This document shows, one piece after another, positions 1 through 9,222 of a stretch of 43,962 nucleotides of DNA. Below the pieces are notes generated by a model. It was not told where the DNA came from. It did not search any database and worked only from the letters and a program-made list of their open reading frames with translations. Every line of letters starts with the position of its first letter. Position 1 is the stretch's first letter. A program made the translations under genes and the position numbers. The stretch is from Acidobacteriota bacterium (GTDB lineage: Bacteria > Acidobacteriota > Blastocatellia > RBC074): assembly GCA_022072205.1 (NCBI GenBank), contig JAJVID010000051.1, positions 1 to 43,962 of the forward strand, written 5' to 3'.

Positions 1-243
1 CAGCAGCGCGTCTGGCAGGCTCTGCGCGAGATTCCGGCGGGCGAAACCGCGAGCTACACCGACATCGCAAACCGCATCGGCTCGCCGAAATCCGTGCGGG
101 CCGTGGCTCAGGCTTGCGCGGCGAACACGCTGGCGGTCGCGATTCCCTGCCATCGCGTCGTTCGCAACGACGGCGGATTGTCCGGCTATCGCTGGGGCGT
201 GGAGCGCAAGCGCGCGCTGTTGGAAAAGGAGGCGCAGGCGTGA
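1..243 (+). CDS. ada: Ada-like methylated-DNA-protein cysteine methyltransferase, C-terminal part (5' end outside window)
   Basis: Frame 1 is open from the first base to the TGA at 241-243 and encodes about 80 residues of an O6-methylguanine-DNA methyltransferase domain. The active-site motif IPCHRVVR is intact, with Cys as methyl acceptor. It is preceded by the helix-turn-helix DNA-recognition segment (SYTDIANRIG, then SVRAVAQACAAN) and followed by LSGYRWGVERK, which resembles E. coli Ada more than Ogt. The enzyme repairs alkylated guanine stoichiometrically by transferring the alkyl group to itself. Whether the N-terminal Ada regulator domain is present cannot be seen because the gene runs off the left edge. 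The stop overlaps the next start (GTGA), so the two genes are translationally coupled, which recalls the E. coli ada-alkB operon. Confidence 0.9.
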   Translation, partial: QQRVWQALREIPAGETASYTDIANRIGSPKSVRAVAQACAANTLAVAIPCHRVVRNDGGLSGYRWGVERKRALLEKEAQA

Positions 244-989
244 ATGCGGTAGTCAAAGAAGCATTGGCGAGCGTCCAGGCCAACGATGTCGTCAATCGGG
301 TGAACGCGCTTGATTGGGAGTTGGTGTCGAAGGAACTCGACGCGCGAGGTTGCGCGATTATCGAAAGTCTTATCACGCCGGAAGAATGCGATGCGCTGGC
401 CAGGCTCTATCCGGTGGACGATATTTTCCGCAGCCGCGTTGTGATGGCCCGTCATGGCTTCGGCAGCGGCGAGTACAAGTATTTCAGCTACCCGCTACCT
501 GACGTTGTTTCCGAACTGCGAACGGAGATATATCCGCGTCTGACGCCGATTGCGAACCGATGGAACGCGGCGATGGGCGTTGACGCTCGCTATCCTGCGA
601 AGCTTTCCGATTTCATTGCGCGTTGCCACGAAGCGGGCCAGCTTCGCCCGACGCCGCTGCTGTTGCGATACGAAGCGGGCGATTACAATTGCCTGCATCA
701 GGACCTGTACGGCGAGCATGTATTCCCGCTTCAGATTGCTATCCTGTTGTCAGACCCGGGCCGGGATTTCACTGGCGGCGAGTTCGTGCTGACCGAGCAA
801 CGGCCACGCATGCAATCGCGCGCGGAAGTGGTTCCGCTCAGACAAAGCGACGCCGTCGTGTTCGCCGTTCGCCATCGGCCCGTGCAAGGCGCGCGGGGCG
901 TATATCGAGTCAACCTGCGTCACGGCGTGAGCCGCATTCGTTCGGGTCATCGTCACACGCTTGGCATTATCTTCCACGACGCGACGTGA
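240..989 (+). CDS. 2OG-Fe(II) oxygenase (COG3826-like), coupled to Ada
   Basis: A 249-residue protein. The GTG at 240 is chosen because GGAGG at 228-232 lies 7 nt upstream and the start overlaps the preceding TGA; an upstream ATG at 114 would read through the ada gene in another frame. The jelly-roll iron site is visible: HQD (H153, D155) after LLRYEAGDYN, and the distal HGV (H228), followed by R238 in GHRHTLGIIF, the expected 2-oxoglutarate-binding Arg. GGEFVLTEQ at 179-187 is also typical of the family. It is not AlkB by sequence and looks like the uncharacterised family COG3826 (assigned from memory). Placement directly behind an alkyltransferase suggests a role in the alkylation response, perhaps oxidative dealkylation or protein hydroxylation, but the substrate is unknown. 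Confidence 0.82.
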   Translation: MNAVVKEALASVQANDVVNRVNALDWELVSKELDARGCAIIESLITPEECDALARLYPVDDIFRSRVVMARHGFGSGEYKYFSYPLPDVVSELRTEIYPRLTPIANRWNAAMGVDARYPAKLSDFIARCHEAGQLRPTPLLLRYEAGDYNCLHQDLYGEHVFPLQIAILLSDPGRDFTGGEFVLTEQRPRMQSRAEVVPLRQSDAVVFAVRHRPVQGARGVYRVNLRHGVSRIRSGHRHTLGIIFHDAT

Positions 990-1010
990 AAACGGATGAA
1001 TCAAAAGTTC

Positions 1011-1104
1011 AACGCAAAGGGTCAAAGGATCAAAGGGTCAAGGGCATTTGGGGGGATCTTTCCAGCCAGTCTTTGCCCCTTTGTTCCTTTGATCCTTTGC
1101 GTTT
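1011..1104. repeat. Hairpin made of tandem TCAAAGG(A/G) units
   Basis: The left arm (1011-1037) is built from about three copies of an 8-nt unit of the form TCAAAGGR. The right arm (about 1078-1104) contains the reverse complement (CCTTTGATCCTTTGCG). Arms pair over roughly 27 nt with two mismatches, separated by about 40 nt that include a G6 run. It lies between the oxygenase gene and the PEP-mutase-family gene and has no T-tract typical of an intrinsic terminator. A second copy of the same repeat family lies at 15915-16025. Confidence 0.8.
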
Positions 1105-1130
1105 CTATAAACTGATCGGAGTACAAAGTT

Positions 1131-1901
1131 ATGAGCAAAGATTTTGCGGCTAAACGCGCGGCTTTTCGCGCGCTGCACGAAGACGGATGCTTCGTCATCC
1201 CCAACCCCTGGGACGTTGGCAGCGCCTGTCGTTTGGAAAAACTCGGATTCAAGGCGTTGGCCTCGACCAGCGCGGGCTTTGCCCGATCACTCGGACGAGA
1301 AGACGGCGAGATGACACGCGATGAAGTGTTGGAACACTTGCGCGCGTTGTGCGCGGCGACTGATCTGCCGGTCAACGCGGACTTTGAAGCGGGATTCGCC
1401 GATCAACCCGAAGGCGTCGCAACGAATGTGTCGCTTGCGATTGAAACCGGCGTTGCGGGGCTTTCGATTGAAGATCGCACAGGCAGGGAACTGTACCCGC
1501 TGCCGCTCGCGGTTGAACGCATCCGGGCGGCGCGCGAAGCGATAAACAAATCAGGCGAGGACGTTCTGCTCATTGGCCGCACGGAAGGTTTGCTAATCGG
1601 GAAAACAAATCTGGATGAAACGATAGAGCGGCTGGTCGCTTACTCGAACGCGGGAGCCGATGTGCTCTACGCTCCCGGCGCAAGAGAACTGGCCGACATC
1701 AGGGCGATTGTTGACGCCGTCGCGCCCAAGCCGGTGAATGTGTTGTTGCTCGGTTCGGAAATGAATGTCGCCGATCTTGCGGCTGTGGGCGTGCGGCGGG
1801 TCAGCGTGGGATCGCAATTCGCCACGGCGGCCTGGGCCGGCTTCGAGGAGGCCGCGCGGTCGGTGCGCGATGAAGGACGCTTGCCTGCGATCAGAAAGTG
1901 A
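1131..1901 (+). CDS. Isocitrate lyase/PEP mutase family protein
   Basis: A 256-residue alpha/beta-barrel enzyme of the PEP mutase/isocitrate lyase superfamily. Recognisable elements are FVIPNPWDVGSA near residue 21, where the phosphonomutase-like family begins its barrel, ALASTSAGFA near 42, VNADFEAGF with D84, GLSIEDRTG with E114-D115, and IGRTEG. The KKCGH loop of true isocitrate lyases is absent, so it is not AceA. The substrate could be oxaloacetate, 2-methylisocitrate-like compounds or a phosphonate; the sequence does not decide. Annotation pipelines often label such genes carboxyvinyl-carboxyphosphonate phosphorylmutase, which is unlikely to be literal. ATG 1131 is preceded by CGGAG. 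The gene is convergent with the PQQ-propeller gene, 33 nt away. Confidence 0.85.
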   Translation: MSKDFAAKRAAFRALHEDGCFVIPNPWDVGSACRLEKLGFKALASTSAGFARSLGREDGEMTRDEVLEHLRALCAATDLPVNADFEAGFADQPEGVATNVSLAIETGVAGLSIEDRTGRELYPLPLAVERIRAAREAINKSGEDVLLIGRTEGLLIGKTNLDETIERLVAYSNAGADVLYAPGARELADIRAIVDAVAPKPVNVLLLGSEMNVADLAAVGVRRVSVGSQFATAAWAGFEEAARSVRDEGRLPAIRK

Positions 1902-1934
1902 ACACAGCTTGCCGTTGCGGTCTCGTTTCCCCTT

Positions 1935-3359
<1,425 letters not shown>

Positions 3360-3426
3360 AACGGTTTCATCGAGTCATTAGCCCGCAGCATTCTCATATC
3401 ACTCTACAGTGGATTGAAGGCTGTGT

Positions 3427-3735
3427 TTAAGCCGAATGCTTTCTCGACTTCTTATTTGACTTCGGATGCGGGCCTTGGCCCCAGCCGCGCGACGCGGCGA
3501 AGGCGACAAACAAAAAAAGCGCCCCCATGCCTAGCAAGGGCAAGGCCGGGCCAATGTGACCGAAGGTCTGATACAGATACTCGCTCGTCCCAGCGGCTCT
3601 CCCTGTGTATGGCCGTGGGCGCGGGCTTATGACCTCCATGATCCCCAATGTCATCAGCACGGCGGCAAGCGCGGCGGCGATAAAAGCCGCCTTGTGATCT
3701 GATAACGTGACCCGTTTAGTCATCCTGTTTTTCAT
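3427..3735 (-). CDS. Small two-helix membrane protein, unknown function
   Basis: A 102-residue protein not recognised as a named family. Two hydrophobic segments are visible: about residues 17-36 (FIAAALAAVLMTLGIMEVIS) and 63-82 (LPLLGMGALFLFVAFAASRG). They are separated by a polar loop with RPRPYTGRAAG. A basic C-terminal tail (PHPKSNKKSRKHS) suggests a cytoplasmic end. The ATG at 3735 and an internal ATG four codons later are both possible; neither has a strong ribosome site. It lies 82 nt downstream of the 119-residue membrane protein in the same orientation, so it may be the last gene of the phospholipase-C transcript. Confidence 0.55.
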   Translation of the reverse strand: MKNRMTKRVTLSDHKAAFIAAALAAVLMTLGIMEVISPRPRPYTGRAAGTSEYLYQTFGHIGPALPLLGMGALFLFVAFAASRGWGQGPHPKSNKKSRKHSA

Positions 3736-3817
3736 AGCGCATAGTCGAGTCTAAACGCTGAGTACAGATTCGGCTCATCCGCCGCTCCGGTTGAGCGCCT
3801 TGTTCTGCCGTTTTTTG

Positions 3818-4177
3818 CTACTGCAAGAACAAGGGAACATTGAGACACACAATACCCAGTACGAGTACAGCCAGAGTGACTTTTTCGATCAAGCTTGTGT
3901 TCAGTTCTTTCCATCTGTTGTCGGCAATGAATGCCCTCCCGAGCCAGACGGAAAGCGCAATGCCTGAAAGCACGATTGCGACAAGCAACACCGGAGTGAC
4001 GGCGAAACTTTGTGGCAAGAGCAGGATCTCTGCGCATTCCAAGCAAGCCTTTACGCTTGCAGTAATAGTTAATACTGTGACAACTCGGATTGCCAAGAGC
4101 CACGAGACGATGCTTGCACACAATTGAATCGCGCCGAACTGGCGCCCCTGATTAGCGTTTGTGTTTGCCGCCGACAT
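3818..4177 (-). CDS. Three-helix membrane protein coupled to the phospholipase-C-like gene
   Basis: A 119-residue hydrophobic protein of unknown family. Transmembrane candidates lie near residues 20-42 (CASIVSWLLAIRVVTVLTIT), 57-80 (SFAVTPVLLVAIVLSGIAL) and 98-117 (KVTLAVLVLGIVCLNVPLFL). Two Cys in KACLECAE lie between helices 1 and 2. The ATG is only 2 nt after the stop of the phosphoesterase gene, so expression is very likely coupled. Base composition is visibly more AT-rich than in neighbouring genes, a possible sign of separate origin. No function is assigned. Confidence 0.6.
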   Translation of the reverse strand: MSAANTNANQGRQFGAIQLCASIVSWLLAIRVVTVLTITASVKACLECAEILLLPQSFAVTPVLLVAIVLSGIALSVWLGRAFIADNRWKELNTSLIEKVTLAVLVLGIVCLNVPLFLQ

Positions 4178-4179
4178 GT

Positions 4180-5643
4180 TTATTTCTCGGGCGGAATGCG
4201 CTTCCGCTTTCCTTTCTCTTGTGTCGGCGGCTTCTGTTCGGCGCCGGGGAGCGTAGGCGCAGGCAGATAAGCCGACTCGTAACGAGCCCGGGAGAGGGCG
4301 CTGACGGCGTCAGGAAGGAGGGGAGCCTCCGCCTTCTCCCCACCGAAGCGGAACGCGGAGGTAAGATCACCGAAGGTCTTGCGCCGCCAATCGCTGATGT
4401 TTGGCTCGGGCACGCCCGTCCATTTTTCCAGGAACCGCAGGACCGACGTGTGGTCGAAGGACTCGCTGCACACCCATCCTCCGGTCGTCCACGGCGAGAT
4501 GATGATGCAGGGGACGCGAAAGCCGCCTCCAATGGGGAGTCCTTGCACGAACTCCTTGGGGGCGCCAGGCGGCGGCGCCGGCGGAGGGACGTGATCGAAG
4601 ATGCCGTCGTTTTCGTCGTAGTTCAGGATGAACACTGTCTTGGCCCAGACGTCCGGTCGCGCCGCGATGGCGTTGAGTTTGCTGGCAATGAATGCCGCGC
4701 CCGCGGCCGGCATGTAGTCGGGGTGTTCGGACTGCGTACTCGTCGGGATAATCCACGATACGGCTGGCAGCTTGTCGTTCATGGCGTCGTACTCAAACTT
4801 GCCCTCCGGTTCGCGAATCATGCCCCGGTTATACAGCCGGGAATCCCGGTCCGCTTGTTGGAACGTCTGGAAGTACTCCAGCATGTTGCAGCCGTAGTTG
4901 TCCTGCTGCTGATATACCTTCCAACTCACGCCGGCTTTTTCCAGACGCTCAGCGTAGGTGGTCCAGCGGAACCCGCCCTTGATGGTCTTGTTGTTGATCA
5001 GCGGGCCGCCGCCGTCGCCGTCCGCGTCAATGGTACCCGTCATCCAGTACATGCGGTTCGGCCAGGTCGGTCCCATCACGGAGCAGTGATACCCGTCGCA
5101 GATGGTGAACATCTCGGCCAGCGCGAAATGGAAGGGGATGTCCGCGCGGGTGTGGTAGCCCATGACGTAAGGCGCCTTGGCGCCCTCGACCTTGCGGTGG
5201 GCTGGCAGCCAGTTATCCATCCTGCCGCCGTTCCAGGAGTCGTGCTGCACGCCCCAGGCATGGCTGGTTGAGGGGATTTTCTGCGCGCTGGTCGTGCGCG
5301 TGTCCAGGTGGAAGGGCAGGAGATAGCCGAGCGGGTTGGCCGGGTCCGGTTGATGGAAGACGGATTTGCCGCTGGGCAACACTAAGGCGCTCTTGTCATC
5401 GAAGCCGCGGACACCGGCGAGCGTGCCGAAGTAATGATCGAACGAGCGATTCTCCTGCATCAGGAGAACCACGTGTTTGATGTCGCGCAGCGCTCCCGGA
5501 CGCGGCTGATCTTGCGCCAGGACACGCCGCAGGTTGAGCGGCATCAAGTTGGCAGCAGCAGCGGCGGCGGCTCCGGCGGCCGCACCCAGGAGGCGGCGCC
5601 TTGTCAAGGGGGGCGACACAAGGTTGGTAATGTTGTGAGTCAT
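4180..5643 (-). CDS. Tat-exported phosphoesterase (phospholipase C/acid phosphatase family)
   Basis: A 487-residue protein with a twin-arginine signal: RRRLLG at 15-20, an Ala-rich hydrophobic stretch, and a likely cleavage after VLAQ near residue 44. The phosphoesterase signature ENRSFDHYFG at 64-73 follows KHVVLLMQ. Further family blocks are YTIPFHFALAE-like DIPFHFALAEMFTICD, MGPTWPNRMYWMTG, NYDENDGIFDHVPPP and CIIISPWTTGGWV, then HTSVLRFLEKW near residue 410. This family includes bacterial nonhemolytic phospholipases C and acid phosphatases that hydrolyse phosphodiesters outside the cytoplasm. The exact substrate is not readable. The C-terminus is Lys/Arg-rich. The start has no strong ribosome site but matches the twin-arginine leader. 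A 33-bp inverted repeat lies 54-141 nt upstream. Confidence 0.9.
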   Translation of the reverse strand: MTHNITNLVSPPLTRRRLLGAAAGAAAAAAANLMPLNLRRVLAQDQPRPGALRDIKHVVLLMQENRSFDHYFGTLAGVRGFDDKSALVLPSGKSVFHQPDPANPLGYLLPFHLDTRTTSAQKIPSTSHAWGVQHDSWNGGRMDNWLPAHRKVEGAKAPYVMGYHTRADIPFHFALAEMFTICDGYHCSVMGPTWPNRMYWMTGTIDADGDGGGPLINNKTIKGGFRWTTYAERLEKAGVSWKVYQQQDNYGCNMLEYFQTFQQADRDSRLYNRGMIREPEGKFEYDAMNDKLPAVSWIIPTSTQSEHPDYMPAAGAAFIASKLNAIAARPDVWAKTVFILNYDENDGIFDHVPPPAPPPGAPKEFVQGLPIGGGFRVPCIIISPWTTGGWVCSESFDHTSVLRFLEKWTGVPEPNISDWRRKTFGDLTSAFRFGGEKAEAPLLPDAVSALSRARYESAYLPAPTLPGAEQKPPTQEKGKRKRIPPEK

Positions 5644-5696
5644 TCTCTGGAGTACTCCTAGGGCCGACGCTATTTATGGCGTTTGAAAATTAACTA

Positions 5697-5784
5697 CAAC
5701 CACATCGTAGGGGCGGGTTTTCCCCGCCCAAGCCCCCTCGATAGCGGATCCGGGCGGGGAAAACCCGCCCCTACGATGTGGTTG
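5697..5784. repeat. Perfect 33-bp inverted repeat with nested GGGCGGG/CCCGCCC hairpins
   Basis: Arms 5697-5729 and 5752-5784 are exact reverse complements over 33 nt, with a 22-nt spacer. Inside each arm a smaller palindrome occurs (GGGCGGG, TTTTC, CCCGCCC), so the single strand could fold as a cross-shaped structure. It lies upstream of the phosphoesterase gene (start 5643, minus strand) and next to a decayed gene end. It looks like a dispersed palindromic repeat element rather than a terminator, as there is no T-tract. Confidence 0.92.
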
Positions 5785-5881
5785 CATTATTTGCTCAAAG
5801 ACCATCAAGAGCGCCGAAAACTCGGCATCCGCGGTGGCCCGGACCGCCTTCCGCTACATGCCGTTGTTGAGCCGCAATCGG

Positions 5882-6097
5882 TCATTTCCGTTCGACCGCG
5901 GCCTTAATATCGTTTAGGTCTTGCAGGAGGGCCTTTTTTATCACGCCCTTGAACAGAAACATTGGGGGCGACTTTAGTTTTGAAACGATGCCTTGAGGCT
6001 TGGTCTCATGAGAGCTAGACAATGTAATGCCGCGACCGCCATCTGAAATACGATTGGTGGTTAAGGCGAACTTCGCCCGCTCAATAGACTCGCCAAT
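5882..6097 (-). pseudogene. 3' remnant of an SRPBCC-like (polyketide cyclase fold) gene
   Basis: On the minus strand a frame is open from about 6097 down to a TGA at 5884-5882 but has no ATG, GTG or TTG in a sensible place, and an in-frame TAA lies just upstream. The roughly 70 residues read ERAKFALTTNR, then RGITLSSSHETKPQG, then KGVIKKALLQDLNDIKAAVER at the very end. The closing pattern (paired basic helix, then DL.NIKA.VE) resembles the C-terminal helix of SRPBCC-family proteins. The N-terminal half is missing; purA ends only 15 nt away. It is most simply a truncated gene. Assignment is from pattern memory only. Confidence 0.45.
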
Positions 6098-6111
6098 GAA
6101 ACATTATTGAT

Positions 6112-7434
6112 TTAAACGGCCAACCTGATCCCGCAACCGCTCAAGACTTCTGTCTCGATGATCGTCTCGTTGCGTTCGGCGCCGGTTGAGATGAACGCGA
6201 ACGGCGCGCTGGATAATTCAGCGAGTCTGGCAATGTAATTCCTGGCTTTTTCCGGCAGGTCTTCAAACCTGGATACGCCGACGGTCTTCTCTTTCCATCC
6301 CGGCATCGTTTCGTAAACCGGCTCGGCTTCCGACATCTGGTTGGCGTCGTAAGGAATTTGATCGGTCTCGCGCCCGCCGATGCGGTAAGCGACGCAGATT
6401 TTGATCTCGTCCAGGTCGTCGAGCACGTCGAGTTTGGTGAGCGCCAGCGCGTCGAGGCCGTTGACCATCACGGCGTAGCGCGCGACCACGGCGTCGAACC
6501 ATCCGGTGCGGCGCGGGCGTCCGGTTGACGCGCCGTATTCGCCTCCGCGAGCGCGGATGTGTTCGCCCATCGCGTCGTTCAGTTCGGTCGGGAACGGGCC
6601 GCCGCCGACGCGCGTGGTGTAGGCTTTGATCACGCCGATGGCGCAGTTGATCTGCGAAGGCGGAAGGCCAGTGCCGGTGATCGCTCCGCCGATGGACGAA
6701 TTGGACGAGGTGACGAACGGGTAGGTGCCGTGATCAATGTCGAGCATCGTCGCCTGCGCGCCTTCGAGCAGCAGCGATTTGCCGCCGCGCGCGGCGTTGT
6801 TCAAAAAGTAAGTCGTGTCGCAGATGTGCGGCGCCACGAGTTGGCTCCAGCGATGGCCGTCTTCGATCAACTGTTTTTCGTTGATTAGATCGCCGCCCAG
6901 CATGGCTATCAGCCGGTTGGCCTGCTTCGCGTTGTGCGAAAGCTTTTCGGTCAACGTGGCCGGGTCGGTCAGATCGCCCGCGCGCAAACCGCGCCTTGCC
7001 ATCTTGTCTTCGTAAGCCGGGCCGATGCCGCGCATTGTGGTGCCGACGGCGGCGCCTCCGCGACCGGCTTCAATAGCGCGGTCGAGCGCGACGTGATAAG
7101 GCAGGATCAGATGAGCGCGGTTGCTGATGAGCAGGTTGCGATGATTGACTTCGATGCCCTGCGCGCGGAGGCTGTCAACTTCGTTGAGCAGCGCCTGCGG
7201 GTCAACCACGACGCCGTTGCCGATGACGCAGGTTTTGCCGGGATGAGTGATGCCGGATGGGATCAGGTGCAGGACGAATTTTTGATCAACTCCGCCGCGA
7301 CGAATGATGACGGTGTGTCCGGCGTTGTGGCCGCCCTGATAACGAGTGACGACGTCGAAGTGAGGCGCGAGCAGATCAACGATCTTGCCTTTGCCTTCAT
7401 CTCCCCATTGCGCGCCGATGATTGCGAGGTTCAT
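6112..7434 (-). CDS. purA: Adenylosuccinate synthetase
   Basis: A 440-residue cytoplasmic enzyme that condenses IMP and aspartate with GTP hydrolysis, the first step from IMP to AMP. The N-terminal GTP-binding loop [11 protein letters not shown] (7-17) carries the catalytic Asp, and GGHNAGH (34-40) carries the catalytic His. Other family signatures are [40 protein letters not shown] and [12 protein letters not shown]. Length is normal (about 430). The gene is last in a minus-strand run, 25 nt behind xisI. Its own ribosome site is weak, so it may depend partly on upstream transcription. Confidence in function is very high. Confidence 0.98.
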   Translation of the reverse strand: MNLAIIGAQWGDEGKGKIVDLLAPHFDVVTRYQGGHNAGHTVIIRRGGVDQKFVLHLIPSGITHPGKTCVIGNGVVVDPQALLNEVDSLRAQGIEVNHRNLLISNRAHLILPYHVALDRAIEAGRGGAAVGTTMRGIGPAYEDKMARRGLRAGDLTDPATLTEKLSHNAKQANRLIAMLGGDLINEKQLIEDGHRWSQLVAPHICDTTYFLNNAARGGKSLLLEGAQATMLDIDHGTYPFVTSSNSSIGGAITGTGLPPSQINCAIGVIKAYTTRVGGGPFPTELNDAMGEHIRARGGEYGASTGRPRRTGWFDAVVARYAVMVNGLDALALTKLDVLDDLDEIKICVAYRIGGRETDQIPYDANQMSEAEPVYETMPGWKEKTVGVSRFEDLPEKARNYIARLAELSSAPFAFISTGAERNETIIETEVLSGCGIRLAV

Positions 7435-7459
7435 GTGTGTGGATTGGGTAGTTGCGTGG

Positions 7460-7807
7460 TCAGGCGGCTACGGCGTAACCGGTGAGCGGCCTGACTTCGG
7501 GTGGTTGAAAGCCGAGCACGATATCCGATTTCGGAACGCCGGCGGCTTCCAAATCTCTGGCGATGCCGTGCTCGGTCCAGTCTTCCTGGATTACGATTTT
7601 GCCGTTGATGATTTCAACGTGGACGACGAAAGAATGAACACGACGCGAACCGATCCAGCCCTCACGCACAACCAGGTAACTGTCGTTGTGACGGTCGAAG
7701 ACAGCTTTGTCGCGGAGTTTGTCGCTGCCGAGAGCGCGTTCGGAGATAGTGACAAAGTCGTTCAACTTATTTTCGATAACGTCTCGATAACGATCTAGCT
7801 TATCCAT
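7460..7807 (-). CDS. xisI: XisI-family protein (fdxN element excision controlling factor-like)
   Basis: A 115-residue protein matching the XisI family: [15 protein letters not shown] at the start, the central [24 protein letters not shown], then [20 protein letters not shown] and a C-terminal [11 protein letters not shown]. XisI was first named in heterocystous cyanobacteria for control of excision of the fdxN element. Homologues occur widely without that element, as tight pairs with XisH. Here the ATG lies inside the 3' end of xisH (13-nt overlap) with its own GGAG site (GAGAGGAGATTGTCAA before ATG). No excision element or site-specific recombinase is visible nearby. A toxin-antitoxin-like or partner-protein role is an inference. 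Confidence 0.9.
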   Translation of the reverse strand: MDKLDRYRDVIENKLNDFVTISERALGSDKLRDKAVFDRHNDSYLVVREGWIGSRRVHSFVVHVEIINGKIVIQEDWTEHGIARDLEAAGVPKSDIVLGFQPPEVRPLTGYAVAA

Positions 7808-8211
7808 TTGACAATCTCCTCTCTGTCAGCGTCAAAAATGACCAAATTGATCTTCTCGTCGAGCAACAGCATTTCGCCATCATCCAGGCCGAAGGTATTG
7901 TCGTACACGTCGTGGCGGAGAGCGAGAAAAACGCGGCGCTCCGGCTCGTAAATTTTCAATGAAGCGCGATAGATCAGGAACTGCCCCAGCGCGTCTTTAA
8001 GGTCTTCGATTATCGAAGGGCTTATGAAACTTTTGACCTCCACCGCTATCTTCTCGGCGCCTTTTTCGGCAGCGATGATGCGCTCTGCGCCGAGGTCAAC
8101 CTGGAGTGTGGTTCCCAACCACTTAACCGATAAAGGATCGTCAGTGATCGTCCAACCATCTTTGGTGAGCGCCGTCCTGACGTGTTCGTGGTAGAAGTCT
8201 CTGGCTGCCAC
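7795..8211 (-). CDS. xisH: XisH-family protein, PD-(D/E)XK nuclease-like
   Basis: A 138-residue protein starting at GTG 8211 (MAARDFYHEHVRTAL, matching the usual XisH N-terminus), with AGGAAG just upstream. The core QVDLGAERIIAAEKGAEKIAVEVKSF contains D39, E58 and K60 spaced like the PD-(D/E)XK nuclease active site. It is followed by DLKDALGQFLIYRASL, a typical alpha/beta continuation. XisH is known with XisI from cyanobacterial fdxN excision control. A nuclease role is inferred from the motif, not shown. It sits 49 nt after trxB and overlaps xisI. No mobile element borders were seen around the pair. Confidence 0.9.
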   Translation of the reverse strand: MAARDFYHEHVRTALTKDGWTITDDPLSVKWLGTTLQVDLGAERIIAAEKGAEKIAVEVKSFISPSIIEDLKDALGQFLIYRASLKIYEPERRVFLALRHDVYDNTFGLDDGEMLLLDEKINLVIFDADREEIVKWIS

Positions 8212-8260
8212 TTCTTCCTGCTTTCCGATTGCGCCGCGCGCGAGTTATGCAATCGCGTTT

Positions 8261-9217
8261 TCAATAGCCGTGATTCGGATCGTGATGCTTTTTGATTTCA
8301 AGGTAGCGTTCGACTGAAACGGCGGCTTGCACGCCATCGGCCACGACGTTCGCAAGCTGATAAATCGGACGGACGCACAGGTCGCCCGCCGCGAACAGGC
8401 CCGGGACTCCGGTTTCCATCAATTCATTGACGATCACCCGACCTTCGTCGTCAGTCCGAACCAGATGTTTGACCATCGCCGAGTTCGGAATCCAGCCGAT
8501 GAAGACGAAGACGGCTTTGGCTGGCAGGTCTTCGGTTTTGTCGGTCGTCAGATTGCGGATGCGGATGCCGTCAACTTCGTTCTCGCCGTATATCTCTTCA
8601 ACCACGCTGTTCCAGACCGGCTTCACCTTCGGGTCATGCAGATACTCTTCGATCAAAATCTTCTGCGCGGTGAAATGGTCGCGGCGGTGAATTGAATTGA
8701 TCTCGGAAGCGTAGCGCGTCAGGAAATGCCCCTCTTCAACCGCTGAATTGCCTCCGCCAACAACGGCGACCGGCACGTTGCGGAAGAATGCGCCGTCGCA
8801 GGTGGCGCAAACACTGACGCCTTTGCCGAAGAGTTTGTCGTAACCCGGAACTTCCAAACGGCGCGGATGGCGGCCCATCGCCAGAATCACCGTCTTCGCG
8901 GTCACTGAAGTTTCGTCGCTCAAGCCGACGGTGAACGTCCCGTCATCGTTGCGAGCGACCGACGCCGCGCCCACGCCGATGCGGACTTCAGCGCCGAAAC
9001 GTTGCGCGTGTTTGAGAAAAGCTTCGGCGAATTCGTAGCCGGATATGCCATCGGCGAATCCGGGATAGTTGTCAATCGCAGCCGAGAGCGCGATCTGTCC
9101 GCCGACGGTCTGTTTTTCCAGCACCAGCGTCCGCAGCAGTGAACGCCCGGTATAAACGGCGGCGGCCAATCCTGTCGGCCCTCCACCGATGATAATTACG
9201 TCGTAATCTGTTGCCAT
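8261..9217 (-). CDS. trxB: Thioredoxin-disulfide reductase
   Basis: A 318-residue NADPH-dependent flavoenzyme that reduces thioredoxin. It shows the FAD-binding GGGPTG at 11-16, [16 protein letters not shown], the redox pair in CATCDG (C137, C140), the NADPH-binding [12 protein letters not shown] and the C-terminal FAD block [11 protein letters not shown]. The start is placed at ATG 9217 rather than 9301, because the upstream 28 codons are a translation of the intergenic repeat and normal family members begin within a few residues of [10 protein letters not shown]. It follows trxA in the same direction; the intervening 90 nt is a hairpin of 7-nt repeats. Confidence 0.97.
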   Translation of the reverse strand: MATDYDVIIIGGGPTGLAAAVYTGRSLLRTLVLEKQTVGGQIALSAAIDNYPGFADGISGYEFAEAFLKHAQRFGAEVRIGVGAASVARNDDGTFTVGLSDETSVTAKTVILAMGRHPRRLEVPGYDKLFGKGVSVCATCDGAFFRNVPVAVVGGGNSAVEEGHFLTRYASEINSIHRRDHFTAQKILIEEYLHDPKVKPVWNSVVEEIYGENEVDGIRIRNLTTDKTEDLPAKAVFVFIGWIPNSAMVKHLVRTDDEGRVIVNELMETGVPGLFAAGDLCVRPIYQLANVVADGVQAAVSVERYLEIKKHHDPNHGY

Positions 9218-9222
9218 AAAAC

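Noticed and set aside
114..239. In-frame N-terminal extension of the 2OG oxygenase from ATG 114
   Set aside because: It is a shadow of the ada gene in another frame; GTG 240 has a strong ribosome site and the GTGA overlap.
7460..8211. fdxN-type excision element
   Set aside because: Only the XisH/XisI pair is present; no large serine recombinase (XisF) or direct-repeat borders were seen.
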